A stretch of 64,000 bases of DNA from DATMER01 sp040349255 (GTDB taxonomy: Bacteria > Acidobacteriota > Thermoanaerobaculia > Multivoradales > UBA5704), in assembly GCA_040349255.1 (NCBI GenBank), contig JBEQUE010000080.1, positions 1-64,000 on the forward strand. Direction: 5' to 3'. Within the stretch, counting starts at the first letter, position 1, and the number at the start of each line of letters is the position of its first letter. Below are positions 1 to 6,651 of the stretch, piece after piece. The notes under the pieces are model-generated. The model saw nothing but the letters and a program-made list of their open reading frames with translations. It had not been told where the DNA came from and searched no databases. The translations under genes and the position numbers were made by a program.

Positions 1-572
1 CCGACGATGCCGCCGCCGCGCAGGGTCTCCAGCATCCGGCGCGCCGCTCCGCGCTTGGGCAGCGTGCCGTTGCCGAAGCGCTCGCGCAGGCCGCGCAGCT
101 CGCGGTCCAGGTAGGGGTTGTCGGCCGGCCGCATGACGATGCTCATCTTGCGGTGGAAGGCGCCGACGAGCGGCGGCACCAGCTCCCAGAAGCCGAGATG
201 GGGGGAGAGGACGAAGAAGCCCTTGCCGGGCCGGTCGGCCGCCTCGACGTTCTCCCAGCCTTCGAGGCTGAACCGCTCACAGAGGTCGCGGGCGTCGAAG
301 CGGGTCGAGGAGACCGCGTCGCAGAGCGCGGCGCCGAAGTGCCGGAAGCAGGAGCGCACCAGCCGCCGGCGCTCGCCGGGCGGGATCTCCGGCAAGGACA
401 TCTCCAGGTTGCGCAGCGCCACCTCCCGGTGCCGCCGGTCGAGCGCATGACCGAGCGAGCCCAGGGCGCGTCCGACGTTGCGCGCCGACTCGTGCGGCAG
501 GGCCCGCAGCGCCCCCTTGAGGAGCAGGTAGAGGCCGTACTCGATCCGGTGCCGGACGGGGCGGTTCTTCAC
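1..572 (-). CDS. LpxL/HtrB-type lysophospholipid acyltransferase (C-terminus outside window)
   Basis: Reading from a GTG at 572 the frame is open to the window edge, so about 190 N-terminal residues are visible. The start is chosen for the family-like N-terminus (MKNRPVRHRIEYGLYLLLKG). The catalytic HX4E motif of this superfamily is visible as SPHLGFWE (His125, Glu130), followed by an Arg/Lys-rich acceptor region. Family members transfer acyl chains to Kdo-lipid A at the inner membrane. It lies on the same strand as lpxK and waaA, which supports a lipid A role, but a 334-bp repeat-bearing gap separates it from lpxK, so co-transcription is uncertain. A phosphatidylinositol mannoside-type acyltransferase is the alternative within this family. 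Confidence 0.82.
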   Translation of the reverse strand, partial: MKNRPVRHRIEYGLYLLLKGALRALPHESARNVGRALGSLGHALDRRHREVALRNLEMSLPEIPPGERRRLVRSCFRHFGAALCDAVSSTRFDARDLCERFSLEGWENVEAADRPGKGFFVLSPHLGFWELVPPLVGAFHRKMSIVMRPADNPYLDRELRGLRERFGNGTLPKRGAARRMLETLRGGGIV

Positions 573-906
573 GGGAGGCCCTTGGCGTTATGGGTGGGTG
601 GAGGCGCCCGGGGTTTCACCGCGTGGGCCCGTGTTTGCGGCCGGTGAGAACGAGGTCTCACGCCGTGCGCCCATGTGCGCGGCTGCCGCGCATAGAGGAT
701 CAGGGGCGGCAAGGTCGTTCTCGGCGCGTGCAAACCCGTTCCCGGCTCTTGAGAACCTGTTCTCAGCTCGTGAGAACCGGTTCCCGGCCCGTGAGAACCC
801 GTTCCCGGCGCGTGGGAACGTGTTCCCGGCGCGTGAGAGCTTCCCGGTGGCCGCGGGATTGGCGCGTGTGTCGCTTTGCATGGCGGAAAGAAGTATGGCC
901 CGAGCC
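573..906. other. Non-coding gap between lpxK and the acyltransferase gene
   Basis: No credible gene. The right half carries a 21-bp palindromic tandem array (727-850). The left half holds degenerate relatives of the same unit, for example the dyad GAGAAC-GA-GGTCTC near 642-656. Frames open across it in several registers are a by-product of the GC-rich repeats. Confidence 0.6.
727..850. repeat. 21-bp palindromic tandem repeat array, about six units
   Basis: Units start at 727, 748, 769, 790, 811 and 832; the last is 19 bp. Each has the form CGTG-AGAACC-NGTTCCCGGC, centred on a near-perfect dyad; unit 3 contains GAGAACCGGTTCCC. The 21-bp period equals two helical turns, so all dyads face the same side of the duplex. 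This could be a cooperative protein-binding array or a structured intergenic RNA element. The repeat pattern is directly visible; function is not known. Confidence 0.8.
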
Positions 907-1926
907 TCACCGCGGATCAAAGCGGACCCCGTCCAGCCACTCCCAGAACCCCGGCTCCGGCTCGGCGCGCACGGGCAGCTCGGCCAGGGGGAGGTCGAGG
1001 CGTCCCAGGAGCTTGACTCCGTCCTTGGCCGTGGTGAGGACCGCCGAGGCGCCGCTCGACCGGAAGGCCTCGGCGATGCTGGCCAGGCTCGGCGCCGGGT
1101 AGGGGTGGTGGTCGGGGAAGCGCAGCTCTCCGGCGATCTCGAAGCCGAGCTCCCGCGCCGAGGCCACGAAGCGCTCCGGCCGGGCGATGGCGGTGACCAG
1201 GAAGACCTTCGAGCCCTCCGCCAGCTCTCCGGCCGATTCTCCGACCCAGCGCGGCTGACCCGGACGCGTGAAGCTCGCGAAGCCGGGGCCGGCGAAGCCG
1301 TAGGGCCGCAGCGACTCGGCGAGATCGCGGCCGTCGTCGGCCGAGGCGGCGCCGGTGAGCACCACGGCGTGCGCCCGGCCGATCGAGGCCAGGGGCTCGC
1401 GCAGGCGGCCGGAAGGCGCCAGCCGGCCGCCGCCGAAGGGATCGGAGGCCGGGAAGGCCACGACGTCCAGGTTGCGGGCGAGGCCCAGGTGGGAGAAACC
1501 GTCGTCGAGAAGGAAGAGGTCGGGCGTCCTCGGCAGACGGCGGAGCGCGGCCATGCCGGCGTCGAAGCGCTCCGGTCCGACCACGACCGCGACGCCCGGC
1601 AGCTCGCCGGCCAGGAGCACCGGCTCGTCTCCGGCCAGCAGCGGGCCCAGGAGCGGACCTTCGCCGGTGCTCACCACCCGTACGCCCCGGCCCCGGCTGG
1701 CGTAGCCTCGCGAGAGGATGCAGACCGCCAGCCCCCGGTCGCGCAGATGGCCGGCCACGGCCGCGGTCAGCGGCGTCTTGCCGGTGCCGCCCCAGTGGAG
1801 ATTGCCGACGCTCACCACCGGGCGCGGCAGGTGGCGCGAGCGCGAGCGGTACCACCGCGAGCGCAGCCGATGGGCTCCGCCGTAGAGGAGCTGCCAGGGC
1901 GAGGAGGAGGGCGTCGGAGCCTTCAT
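907..1926 (-). CDS. lpxK: Tetraacyldisaccharide 4'-kinase LpxK
   Basis: LpxK phosphorylates the 4' position of the lipid A disaccharide at the cytoplasmic face of the inner membrane. The protein shows the N-terminal amphipathic segment, then the family's Walker A region VSVGNLHWGGTGKTP near residues 40-54, LSRGYASRG, the LLDDGFSHLGLARNLDVV segment, and the C-terminal FPDHHPY and TTAKDGVKL motifs. Length (339-341 aa) is normal. ATG 1926 gives an ATGA overlap with waaA, matching the coupling style of this chromosome; ATG 1932 two codons upstream is also possible. It follows waaA in one transcription unit. Confidence 0.93.
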   Translation of the reverse strand: MKAPTPSSSPWQLLYGGAHRLRSRWYRSRSRHLPRPVVSVGNLHWGGTGKTPLTAAVAGHLRDRGLAVCILSRGYASRGRGVRVVSTGEGPLLGPLLAGDEPVLLAGELPGVAVVVGPERFDAGMAALRRLPRTPDLFLLDDGFSHLGLARNLDVVAFPASDPFGGGRLAPSGRLREPLASIGRAHAVVLTGAASADDGRDLAESLRPYGFAGPGFASFTRPGQPRWVGESAGELAEGSKVFLVTAIARPERFVASARELGFEIAGELRFPDHHPYPAPSLASIAEAFRSSGASAVLTTAKDGVKLLGRLDLPLAELPVRAEPEPGFWEWLDGVRFDPR

Positions 1927-3218
1927 GACCATCTCGAGAGGATGGGTTCCAGCATCCCGATCGTCCGCGCCAGGGCACCGCGGTTCTCCTCCAGCAGGAG
2001 CCGGCCGCGCTCACCCTGCTCCCGGGCAGTATCGGAGGCATCCGGATCGCCGATCCACTCGCTCCAGGCCGCCGCCAGCTCCCCGGCGTCCGCCACCCGC
2101 CGCCAGGCCCGCACCCGGTCGAACTGCTCCGCCATGTCCCGGAAGTTGTGCATCGACGGCCCCACCGCCACCGGCACGCCGAACCGGGCCGGCTCCAGAG
2201 GATTATGCCCCCCGGTCGGCACCAGGGTCCCGCCGATGAAAGCCCCGGCCGCGATCCGGTACAACCCTGCAAGCTCGCCCAAACTGTCCAGCAACACGAC
2301 GTCAGTCTCCCCCTCTCCCTCTGGGAGAGGGGGCCGGGGGGTGAGGGTCGACCGCCGAGCTGCCTTGAGCCCGCCCATCATCCCCCACACCTCTGCCCAC
2401 CGCTCCGGATGCCGCGGAGCCAGCACGAGCAGGGCCCGCTCTCCTCCGCCCAGCCGCCGGAACGCGTCGAGGACCACCTCCTCTTCTCCGGCCATGGTCG
2501 ACCCGGCCAGGAGGATCGGCCGTCCGTCGGCCAGCTCCCGCAGGCGCTCCTCCAGCTCCGGTTTGACGGCCGGTTCGGGCGACTCGTACTTGAGGTTGCC
2601 GGTCACCGCGATCCGCTCCGGGGGAATCCCGAGGGCCTCCAGGCGGTTGCGGTCCTGGGCGCTCTGCACGCCGAAGCGCTCCACGCCGGAGAAGAGATAC
2701 CGGAGGAGCGGGCGGAAAGTCCTCATGCGGGCGAAACCGCGGTCTCCGACCCGGCCGTTGACCACGGCGACGGGCAGGCCCCGGCGGCGCGCCTCGGAGA
2801 GGACGAGCGGCCAGTAGTCGCCCTCGACCAGGATGAGGGCCGCGGGCTGGAAGCGGTCGAAGAACCGCCGGACCGCGAACCCGACGTCGAACGGCAGGTA
2901 GGCGACCTCAGCGCCCGCCGGGTGGTCCCGGAAGGCGGCCCGGGCGCGCTCCTGGCCGGTCGGCGTCACGGTCGTGACCAGGAGAGGCACCGAGGAAGGG
3001 AGGCCGCGCGCGAGAGCGACTGCGACGGCGACCTCGCCGACCGACACCGCGTGGATCCAGAGCGGGTTCGAAGGGGGGGCGGCCGGCAGGGTCCGGCCGA
3101 GCCGGCCCGCCAGGGTCGGGAGATAATGGCCCCCCCGGCGGGCGAGCAGGAACGGGCCCGCGGCGAGCAGGGCGGCGCCGGCCGCAAGCTGATAGAATCC
3201 CCGGAGCACGTTACGCAT
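1923..3218 (-). CDS. waaA: 3-deoxy-D-manno-octulosonic acid (Kdo) transferase
   Basis: A GT30 glycosyltransferase that attaches Kdo to lipid IVA at the cytoplasmic face of the inner membrane. Visible: N-terminal hydrophobic anchor (LAAGAALLAAGPFLL), the family motif WIHAVSVGEV, the LVTTVTPTGQ segment, ILVEGDYWP, and the C-terminal donor-binding region GGTLVPTGGHNPLEPARFGVP. ATG 3218 is preferred over the longer open frame (to 3284), because the extra residues are hydrophilic and unlike the family. An in-frame palindromic element (2309-2347) adds an unusual Pro/Glu-rich stretch between the GT-B domains. It is first in the waaA-lpxK unit and divergent from the sigma factor gene. Confidence 0.92.
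   Translation of the reverse strand: MRNVLRGFYQLAAGAALLAAGPFLLARRGGHYLPTLAGRLGRTLPAAPPSNPLWIHAVSVGEVAVAVALARGLPSSVPLLVTTVTPTGQERARAAFRDHPAGAEVAYLPFDVGFAVRRFFDRFQPAALILVEGDYWPLVLSEARRRGLPVAVVNGRVGDRGFARMRTFRPLLRYLFSGVERFGVQSAQDRNRLEALGIPPERIAVTGNLKYESPEPAVKPELEERLRELADGRPILLAGSTMAGEEEVVLDAFRRLGGGERALLVLAPRHPERWAEVWGMMGGLKAARRSTLTPRPPLPEGEGETDVVLLDSLGELAGLYRIAAGAFIGGTLVPTGGHNPLEPARFGVPVAVGPSMHNFRDMAEQFDRVRAWRRVADAGELAAAWSEWIGDPDASDTAREQGERGRLLLEENRGALARTIGMLEPILSRWS
2309..2347 (-). repeat. Palindromic CCCTCTCCC/GGGAGAGGG element inside waaA
   Basis: A perfect 11-bp stem (2309-2319 with 2323-2333, loop TCT) followed by a C/G-rich tail. In the waaA reading direction it is translated as LTPRPPLPEGEGE. 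A second copy of the same class lies at 14869-14912, also inside a gene. Elements of this sequence type are widely dispersed in several bacterial phyla. Confidence 0.7.
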
Positions 3219-3252
3219 TCCGGCGGGCAGTATAATGAGGTCCCGGGCCGGC

Positions 3253-3283
3253 TTGGACGCTTTCCGAACCCGGTCCGTATACA
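3253..3283 (+). promoter_or_regulatory. Candidate promoter of the sigma/anti-sigma/secretion operon
   Basis: TTGGAC at 3253-3258 and TATACA at 3278-3283, 19 bp apart. The predicted transcript start would lie only a couple of bases before ATG 3292, and no Shine-Dalgarno is visible, so the mRNA could be leaderless. This is a sequence match only. A TAGAAT box further upstream (3193-3198) is an alternative -10. Confidence 0.35.
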
Positions 3284-3291
3284 CGGTTGAT

Positions 3292-3954
3292 ATGCTCGAG
3301 CTCGTCTACACCCGCCGCACCAACCCCCGTCCCTGGGAGGACGTGTCGGACCGCGACCTCCTGCTGGCGCTCCGCGAGGGCGACGAGGGTGCGTTCAACG
3401 AGCTGATCGGCCGCAAGACCCGGCCCCTCCTGCAGCTCGTTCAGCGCATCCTCGGCGACACCGAAGAGGCGCGCGACGTCGTCCAGGTCACCTTCTTCAA
3501 GGTCTGGGAGAACCGCTCGAAGTTCGATCTCCGGTGGAGCCCCAACACCTGGATCTACCGGATCGCGAGCAACCTCGCCATCGACCACCTGCGCTCCCGC
3601 CGCAGCCGCGAGAAGAGCGACGAGCCGGTGCGGCTCCACCTGCGGCAGGTGGCGGACAACAACGTGGAAGGCGACCTCGGCCGTCTCCAGCAGGGCGAGG
3701 TCGCGGCCATCTTCCGCGAGCTCGCCGCCGAGCTGTCCGAGAAGCAGCGCATGGCCTTCCTCCTCAAGGAGGTCGAGGGGCTCTCGTCGGCCGAGGTGGC
3801 CGAGCTGATGAGCTGCCGCGAGTCGACCGTGCGCAACCACCTGTTCAACGCCCGCCGCTACCTGCGGCGCGAGCTGACGAAGCGCTACCCCGAGTACGCC
3901 GCCGGCTTCGTGCTGCCCGAGACTCCCGAGATCACCGAGGAGGCCTCCCTGTGA
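3292..3954 (+). CDS. ECF-type RNA polymerase sigma factor
   Basis: A 220-residue sigma-70 family protein of the extracytoplasmic-function type. Region 2 spans roughly residues 25-95 (DEGAFNELIGRKTRPLLQLV, then RDVVQVTFFKVWENR and NTWIYRIASNLAIDHLRSRR). Region 4 (SEKQRMAFLLKEVEGLSSAEVAELMSCRESTVRNHLFNARRYLRREL) carries the helix-turn-helix that reads the -35 element. The start MLELVYTRR at 3292 is preferred over the upstream in-frame ATG at 3235, because the preceding residues look non-coding and overlap a candidate promoter. The stop overlaps the next gene's GTG by 4 nt, the classic sigma/anti-sigma coupling. Its position suggests it may control the secretion operon downstream. Confidence 0.92.
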   Translation: MLELVYTRRTNPRPWEDVSDRDLLLALREGDEGAFNELIGRKTRPLLQLVQRILGDTEEARDVVQVTFFKVWENRSKFDLRWSPNTWIYRIASNLAIDHLRSRRSREKSDEPVRLHLRQVADNNVEGDLGRLQQGEVAAIFRELAAELSEKQRMAFLLKEVEGLSSAEVAELMSCRESTVRNHLFNARRYLRRELTKRYPEYAAGFVLPETPEITEEASL

Positions 3955-4553
3955 GCTGCCCGGACTGGACTGCCCTGACGGCCCACCGCCGCGACCGGGA
4001 CGCCATTGAGCCCGCCGGCTGGAGCGAGGCCCTGGCCCACCTCGACGGCGGCTGCAGCCTCTGCCGCCGGCAGGCGCTGGCCGCCGACCCGACCCTGGTC
4101 TTCCGCCGCCTGGCCGCGGTCCCGGCGGTCTCCATGACCCCGGTCCAGGAGCGCTCCGAGGTCGAAGCCGTGCGCGCCGCCGTGGCCGCGATGCGCACCG
4201 CCAGCCGGCTCGACTCCCTGGAGGCCCGTCCGCGCACCTCTTCCGTTTGGAAGCGCTGGACGATGGGCGCCCTCGCCGCGGCCCTGGCCCTGGCGGCGGT
4301 GACCATCCCGGGCGGCCCCGGCGGGCCCGCCTCCAAGCCGGCGCCGTCGAAGAAGGCGGCCGCGGATGCGGCCATCTTCCGCGAGGGGAGGGTGGACGTC
4401 GGGCCGTACGACGGGCTCGTGGCCGCCGCGCAGCAGGCCGACCTGGAGGAGCCGGTGGTCGAAGGGGTCAACCTGCCCGACGCCCGGGTCTACCACATGA
4501 GCGGCGAAGGGCTCTCCGTGGTGATGGTCGTGGATGAGAGCCTGGACATCTGA
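3951..4553 (+). CDS. Putative membrane anti-sigma factor with zinc-finger-like motif
   Basis: Begins at GTG 3951 within the GTGA overlap with the sigma gene, giving 200 aa. The N-terminal part has H30-x4-C35-x2-C38, close to the H-x3-C-x2-C signature of zinc-binding anti-sigma (ZAS) domains but with one extra residue. A single transmembrane helix lies at about 104-119, followed by a periplasmic tail of about 80 residues with no recognised fold. The inferred role is to hold the preceding sigma factor at the membrane until a periplasmic signal releases it. Coupling and topology support this; the sequence itself is divergent. Confidence 0.7.
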   Translation: MSCPDWTALTAHRRDRDAIEPAGWSEALAHLDGGCSLCRRQALAADPTLVFRRLAAVPAVSMTPVQERSEVEAVRAAVAAMRTASRLDSLEARPRTSSVWKRWTMGALAAALALAAVTIPGGPGGPASKPAPSKKAAADAAIFREGRVDVGPYDGLVAAAQQADLEEPVVEGVNLPDARVYHMSGEGLSVVMVVDESLDI

Positions 4554-4611
4554 GCCGGCCCGACCGGACCGGCCTGTTCCGACCCCTCTGCAATTCCGAG
4601 AGCATTTTCCG

Positions 4612-5370
4612 ATGTCGCCGATGCGTCTTCCGTCGCCCGTCCGCCGAGCCATCCTGGGGCTCCTCTGCGCAGCCCTGCTGGCCCCGGCGTGCGCGGCCCA
4701 GGCGCCCGCGGCCACCCCCGCCCCGGGATCGCCGGGCGCCGACCTCGTGCTGCATGCCTACACCATGCGCTACCGGCAGGCGAGCGACGCCATCTCCCTG
4801 GTCTTCCCCCTGCTGTCGCAGCGCGGCACGGTCGAGCTGCAGCCGGCCACCAACACCATCGTGATCCGCGACAGCCCGGCGGCGCTCGGCCGGATCATTC
4901 CGGTGCTGCGCAGTTACGACCACCCGTCCCGGCCGCTCAACCTGGACATCTACATCGTCCGGGCGATACGGTCCCCGGGGGCGGCGCGCTCCGAGCTGCC
5001 GGAGTCGCTGACCCGGCGCCTCCGGGCCCTGCTGCCGTACGACGTCTACGAGGTCGAGGCGCAGGCCCAGCTCGCCTCGCGGGAAGGCCAGGCGGTCACC
5101 TATGCGTTAGGAGGGGAGTACGAGGTGAGCTTCCGCCTCGGCACCCTGGTGGACCAGCAGCGCGTGCGCCTGTCGAACTTCCGCGTCCTCCGCCGCACCG
5201 AGGAGCGCCCGGCGGGCTCGCCGCTGATCCACACCAACCTCCTCCTGACGCTGGAGCAGACCACGAGCTTCGGCCTGGCGCGCACCGAGCAGAGCTCCCA
5301 GGCGCTCATGGTCGTGATGACGGTCCACTACGGCACGAGCAAGAAGCAGCCCGTGGCGGTTCAACGCTGA
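4612..5370 (+). CDS. Secreted protein with a secretin N1 (NolW)-like domain
   Basis: 252 aa from ATG 4612, with a signal peptide ending near PACAAQA. Residues about 45-110 (HAYTMRYRQASDAISLVFPLL, then TVELQPATNTIVIRDSP and IIPVLRSYDHP) have the beta-alpha-beta pattern of secretin N-domains: MRYRQASDA, NTIVIRDSP and the final conserved Asp. There is no secretin beta-barrel domain; the rest is a beta-rich domain I cannot assign. It sits between the anti-sigma gene and gspF. It may be a periplasmic partner or assembly factor of the secretin encoded further down. Confidence 0.65.
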   Translation: MSPMRLPSPVRRAILGLLCAALLAPACAAQAPAATPAPGSPGADLVLHAYTMRYRQASDAISLVFPLLSQRGTVELQPATNTIVIRDSPAALGRIIPVLRSYDHPSRPLNLDIYIVRAIRSPGAARSELPESLTRRLRALLPYDVYEVEAQAQLASREGQAVTYALGGEYEVSFRLGTLVDQQRVRLSNFRVLRRTEERPAGSPLIHTNLLLTLEQTTSFGLARTEQSSQALMVVMTVHYGTSKKQPVAVQR

Positions 5371-5398
5371 AGAAGACGAAGGAGAACCGGAAGAGACG

Positions 5399-6637
5399 AT
5401 GCAGTACATCTGCCGCGTGGGCACCCCCGACGGACGGGTCATCGAGGAGACCTTCACCGCTCCCGACGAGTCGGCGCTGCGCGCCGACCTCGGCAAGCGC
5501 GGGCTCCACCTGTTCGAGGTGCGGCGCCGCGGCGTGCCGGGCCGCGCGGGCAGCACCGGCAAGATCGGGGGGATCGGAGGGCTGCGCCTGCGGCGCCGGC
5601 GCGTCCCGACCCAGGAGTTCGTCATCTTCAACCAGGAGATGGCGGCGCTGCTCAAGGCCGGCCTGCCCCTGCTCCAGGCCCTGGAGCTGCTGCTGGAGAG
5701 GATGCCCGACGCCAACTTCCGCGCGGTGCTCACCGACATCCGCGACCGCGTCAAGAGCGGCCAGGACCTCTCCGAGGCTTTCGCCGAGCACGGCGACATG
5801 TTCCCGCGCCTCTACCCGGCGTCGCTCAAGGCGGGAGAGCGCAGCGGCGAGCTGGAGCAGGTCATCCGGCGCTTCATCCGCTACATGAAGCTGGTGATCG
5901 ACGCGCGGCGGCGGGTGGTCTCGGCCCTGATCTACCCGGCGGTCCTGGTCTGCCTGTCGGTCGCCATGATCATCGTCATGGCGATCTACGTGGTGCCCAA
6001 GTTCATGGGCTTCTTCTCGGAGCTCGATGCCGAGCTGCCGCTGATCACCCAGATCGTGCTCGCGATCTCGCAGTTCGCGAACCGCAACTGGCCGGTGATC
6101 CTGATCGGCATCGCCGGCGGCGTGATCTTCCTGCGCCAGTGGAACCGCACCGAGTCCGGCCGCCTGGCGCTCGACCGGGTGAAGCTCAGGTCGCCGCTGC
6201 TCGGGCCGGTGCTCCACCGCTTCGCGCTGGCGGAGTTCTGCCGCTCGCTCGGCACTCTCCTCACCGGCGGCATCCCTCTCGTGCCGGCGTTCGAGATCGC
6301 GGTCGGCTCGGTGGGCAACTCGCATGTGCGCTCGCGCCTGGAGCCCACGATCCAGATGGTGCGCGAGGGCAAGCCGTTCAACGAGGCGCTGGAGAAGAGC
6401 GGCGTCTTCTTCGGGATGTCGATCGACATGATCAAGGTCGGCGAGGCGACGGGGTCGCTCGACGACATGCTCGGCAATGTGGCGGATTTTCTGGATGAGC
6501 AGATCGAGACGCGGATGCAGCGCATCCTGTCCCTGGTGGAGCCGATGATGCTGGTGTTCATGGGCATCATCATCGCGATCCTCCTGATCTCGATCTACCT
6601 GCCGATGTTCAGCATGCTCGGCAGCTCCAAGTTCTAG
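5399..6637 (+). CDS. Type II secretion/type IV pilus inner-membrane platform protein (GspF/PilC)
   Basis: 412 aa with two GspF repeats. The N-terminal soluble part starts as in the family (MQYICRVGTPDGRVIEETF). The first repeat contains FNQEMAALLKAGLPLLQALELL and the second FCRSLGTLLTGGIPLVPAFEIA. Transmembrane segments lie near 175-200, 230-245 and at the C-terminus (MMLVFMGIIIAILLISIYLPMF). It is the rotor/platform that couples the GspE ATPase to pseudopilin extraction. A clear purine-rich ribosome site (AAGGAGAA and GAAGAGA) precedes ATG 5399. Confidence 0.95.
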   Translation: MQYICRVGTPDGRVIEETFTAPDESALRADLGKRGLHLFEVRRRGVPGRAGSTGKIGGIGGLRLRRRRVPTQEFVIFNQEMAALLKAGLPLLQALELLLERMPDANFRAVLTDIRDRVKSGQDLSEAFAEHGDMFPRLYPASLKAGERSGELEQVIRRFIRYMKLVIDARRRVVSALIYPAVLVCLSVAMIIVMAIYVVPKFMGFFSELDAELPLITQIVLAISQFANRNWPVILIGIAGGVIFLRQWNRTESGRLALDRVKLRSPLLGPVLHRFALAEFCRSLGTLLTGGIPLVPAFEIAVGSVGNSHVRSRLEPTIQMVREGKPFNEALEKSGVFFGMSIDMIKVGEATGSLDDMLGNVADFLDEQIETRMQRILSLVEPMMLVFMGIIIAILLISIYLPMFSMLGSSKF

Positions 6638-6651
6638 CGGGAGATATTGGA

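Noticed and set aside
727..850. 21-bp array considered as a CRISPR array
   Set aside because: Units are contiguous with no unique spacers, and no cas genes are nearby.
598..2817. Plus-strand open frame of 739 codons across the repeat array, lpxK and waaA
   Set aside because: It crosses two well-supported minus-strand genes and a tandem repeat; its length is a consequence of GC richness.
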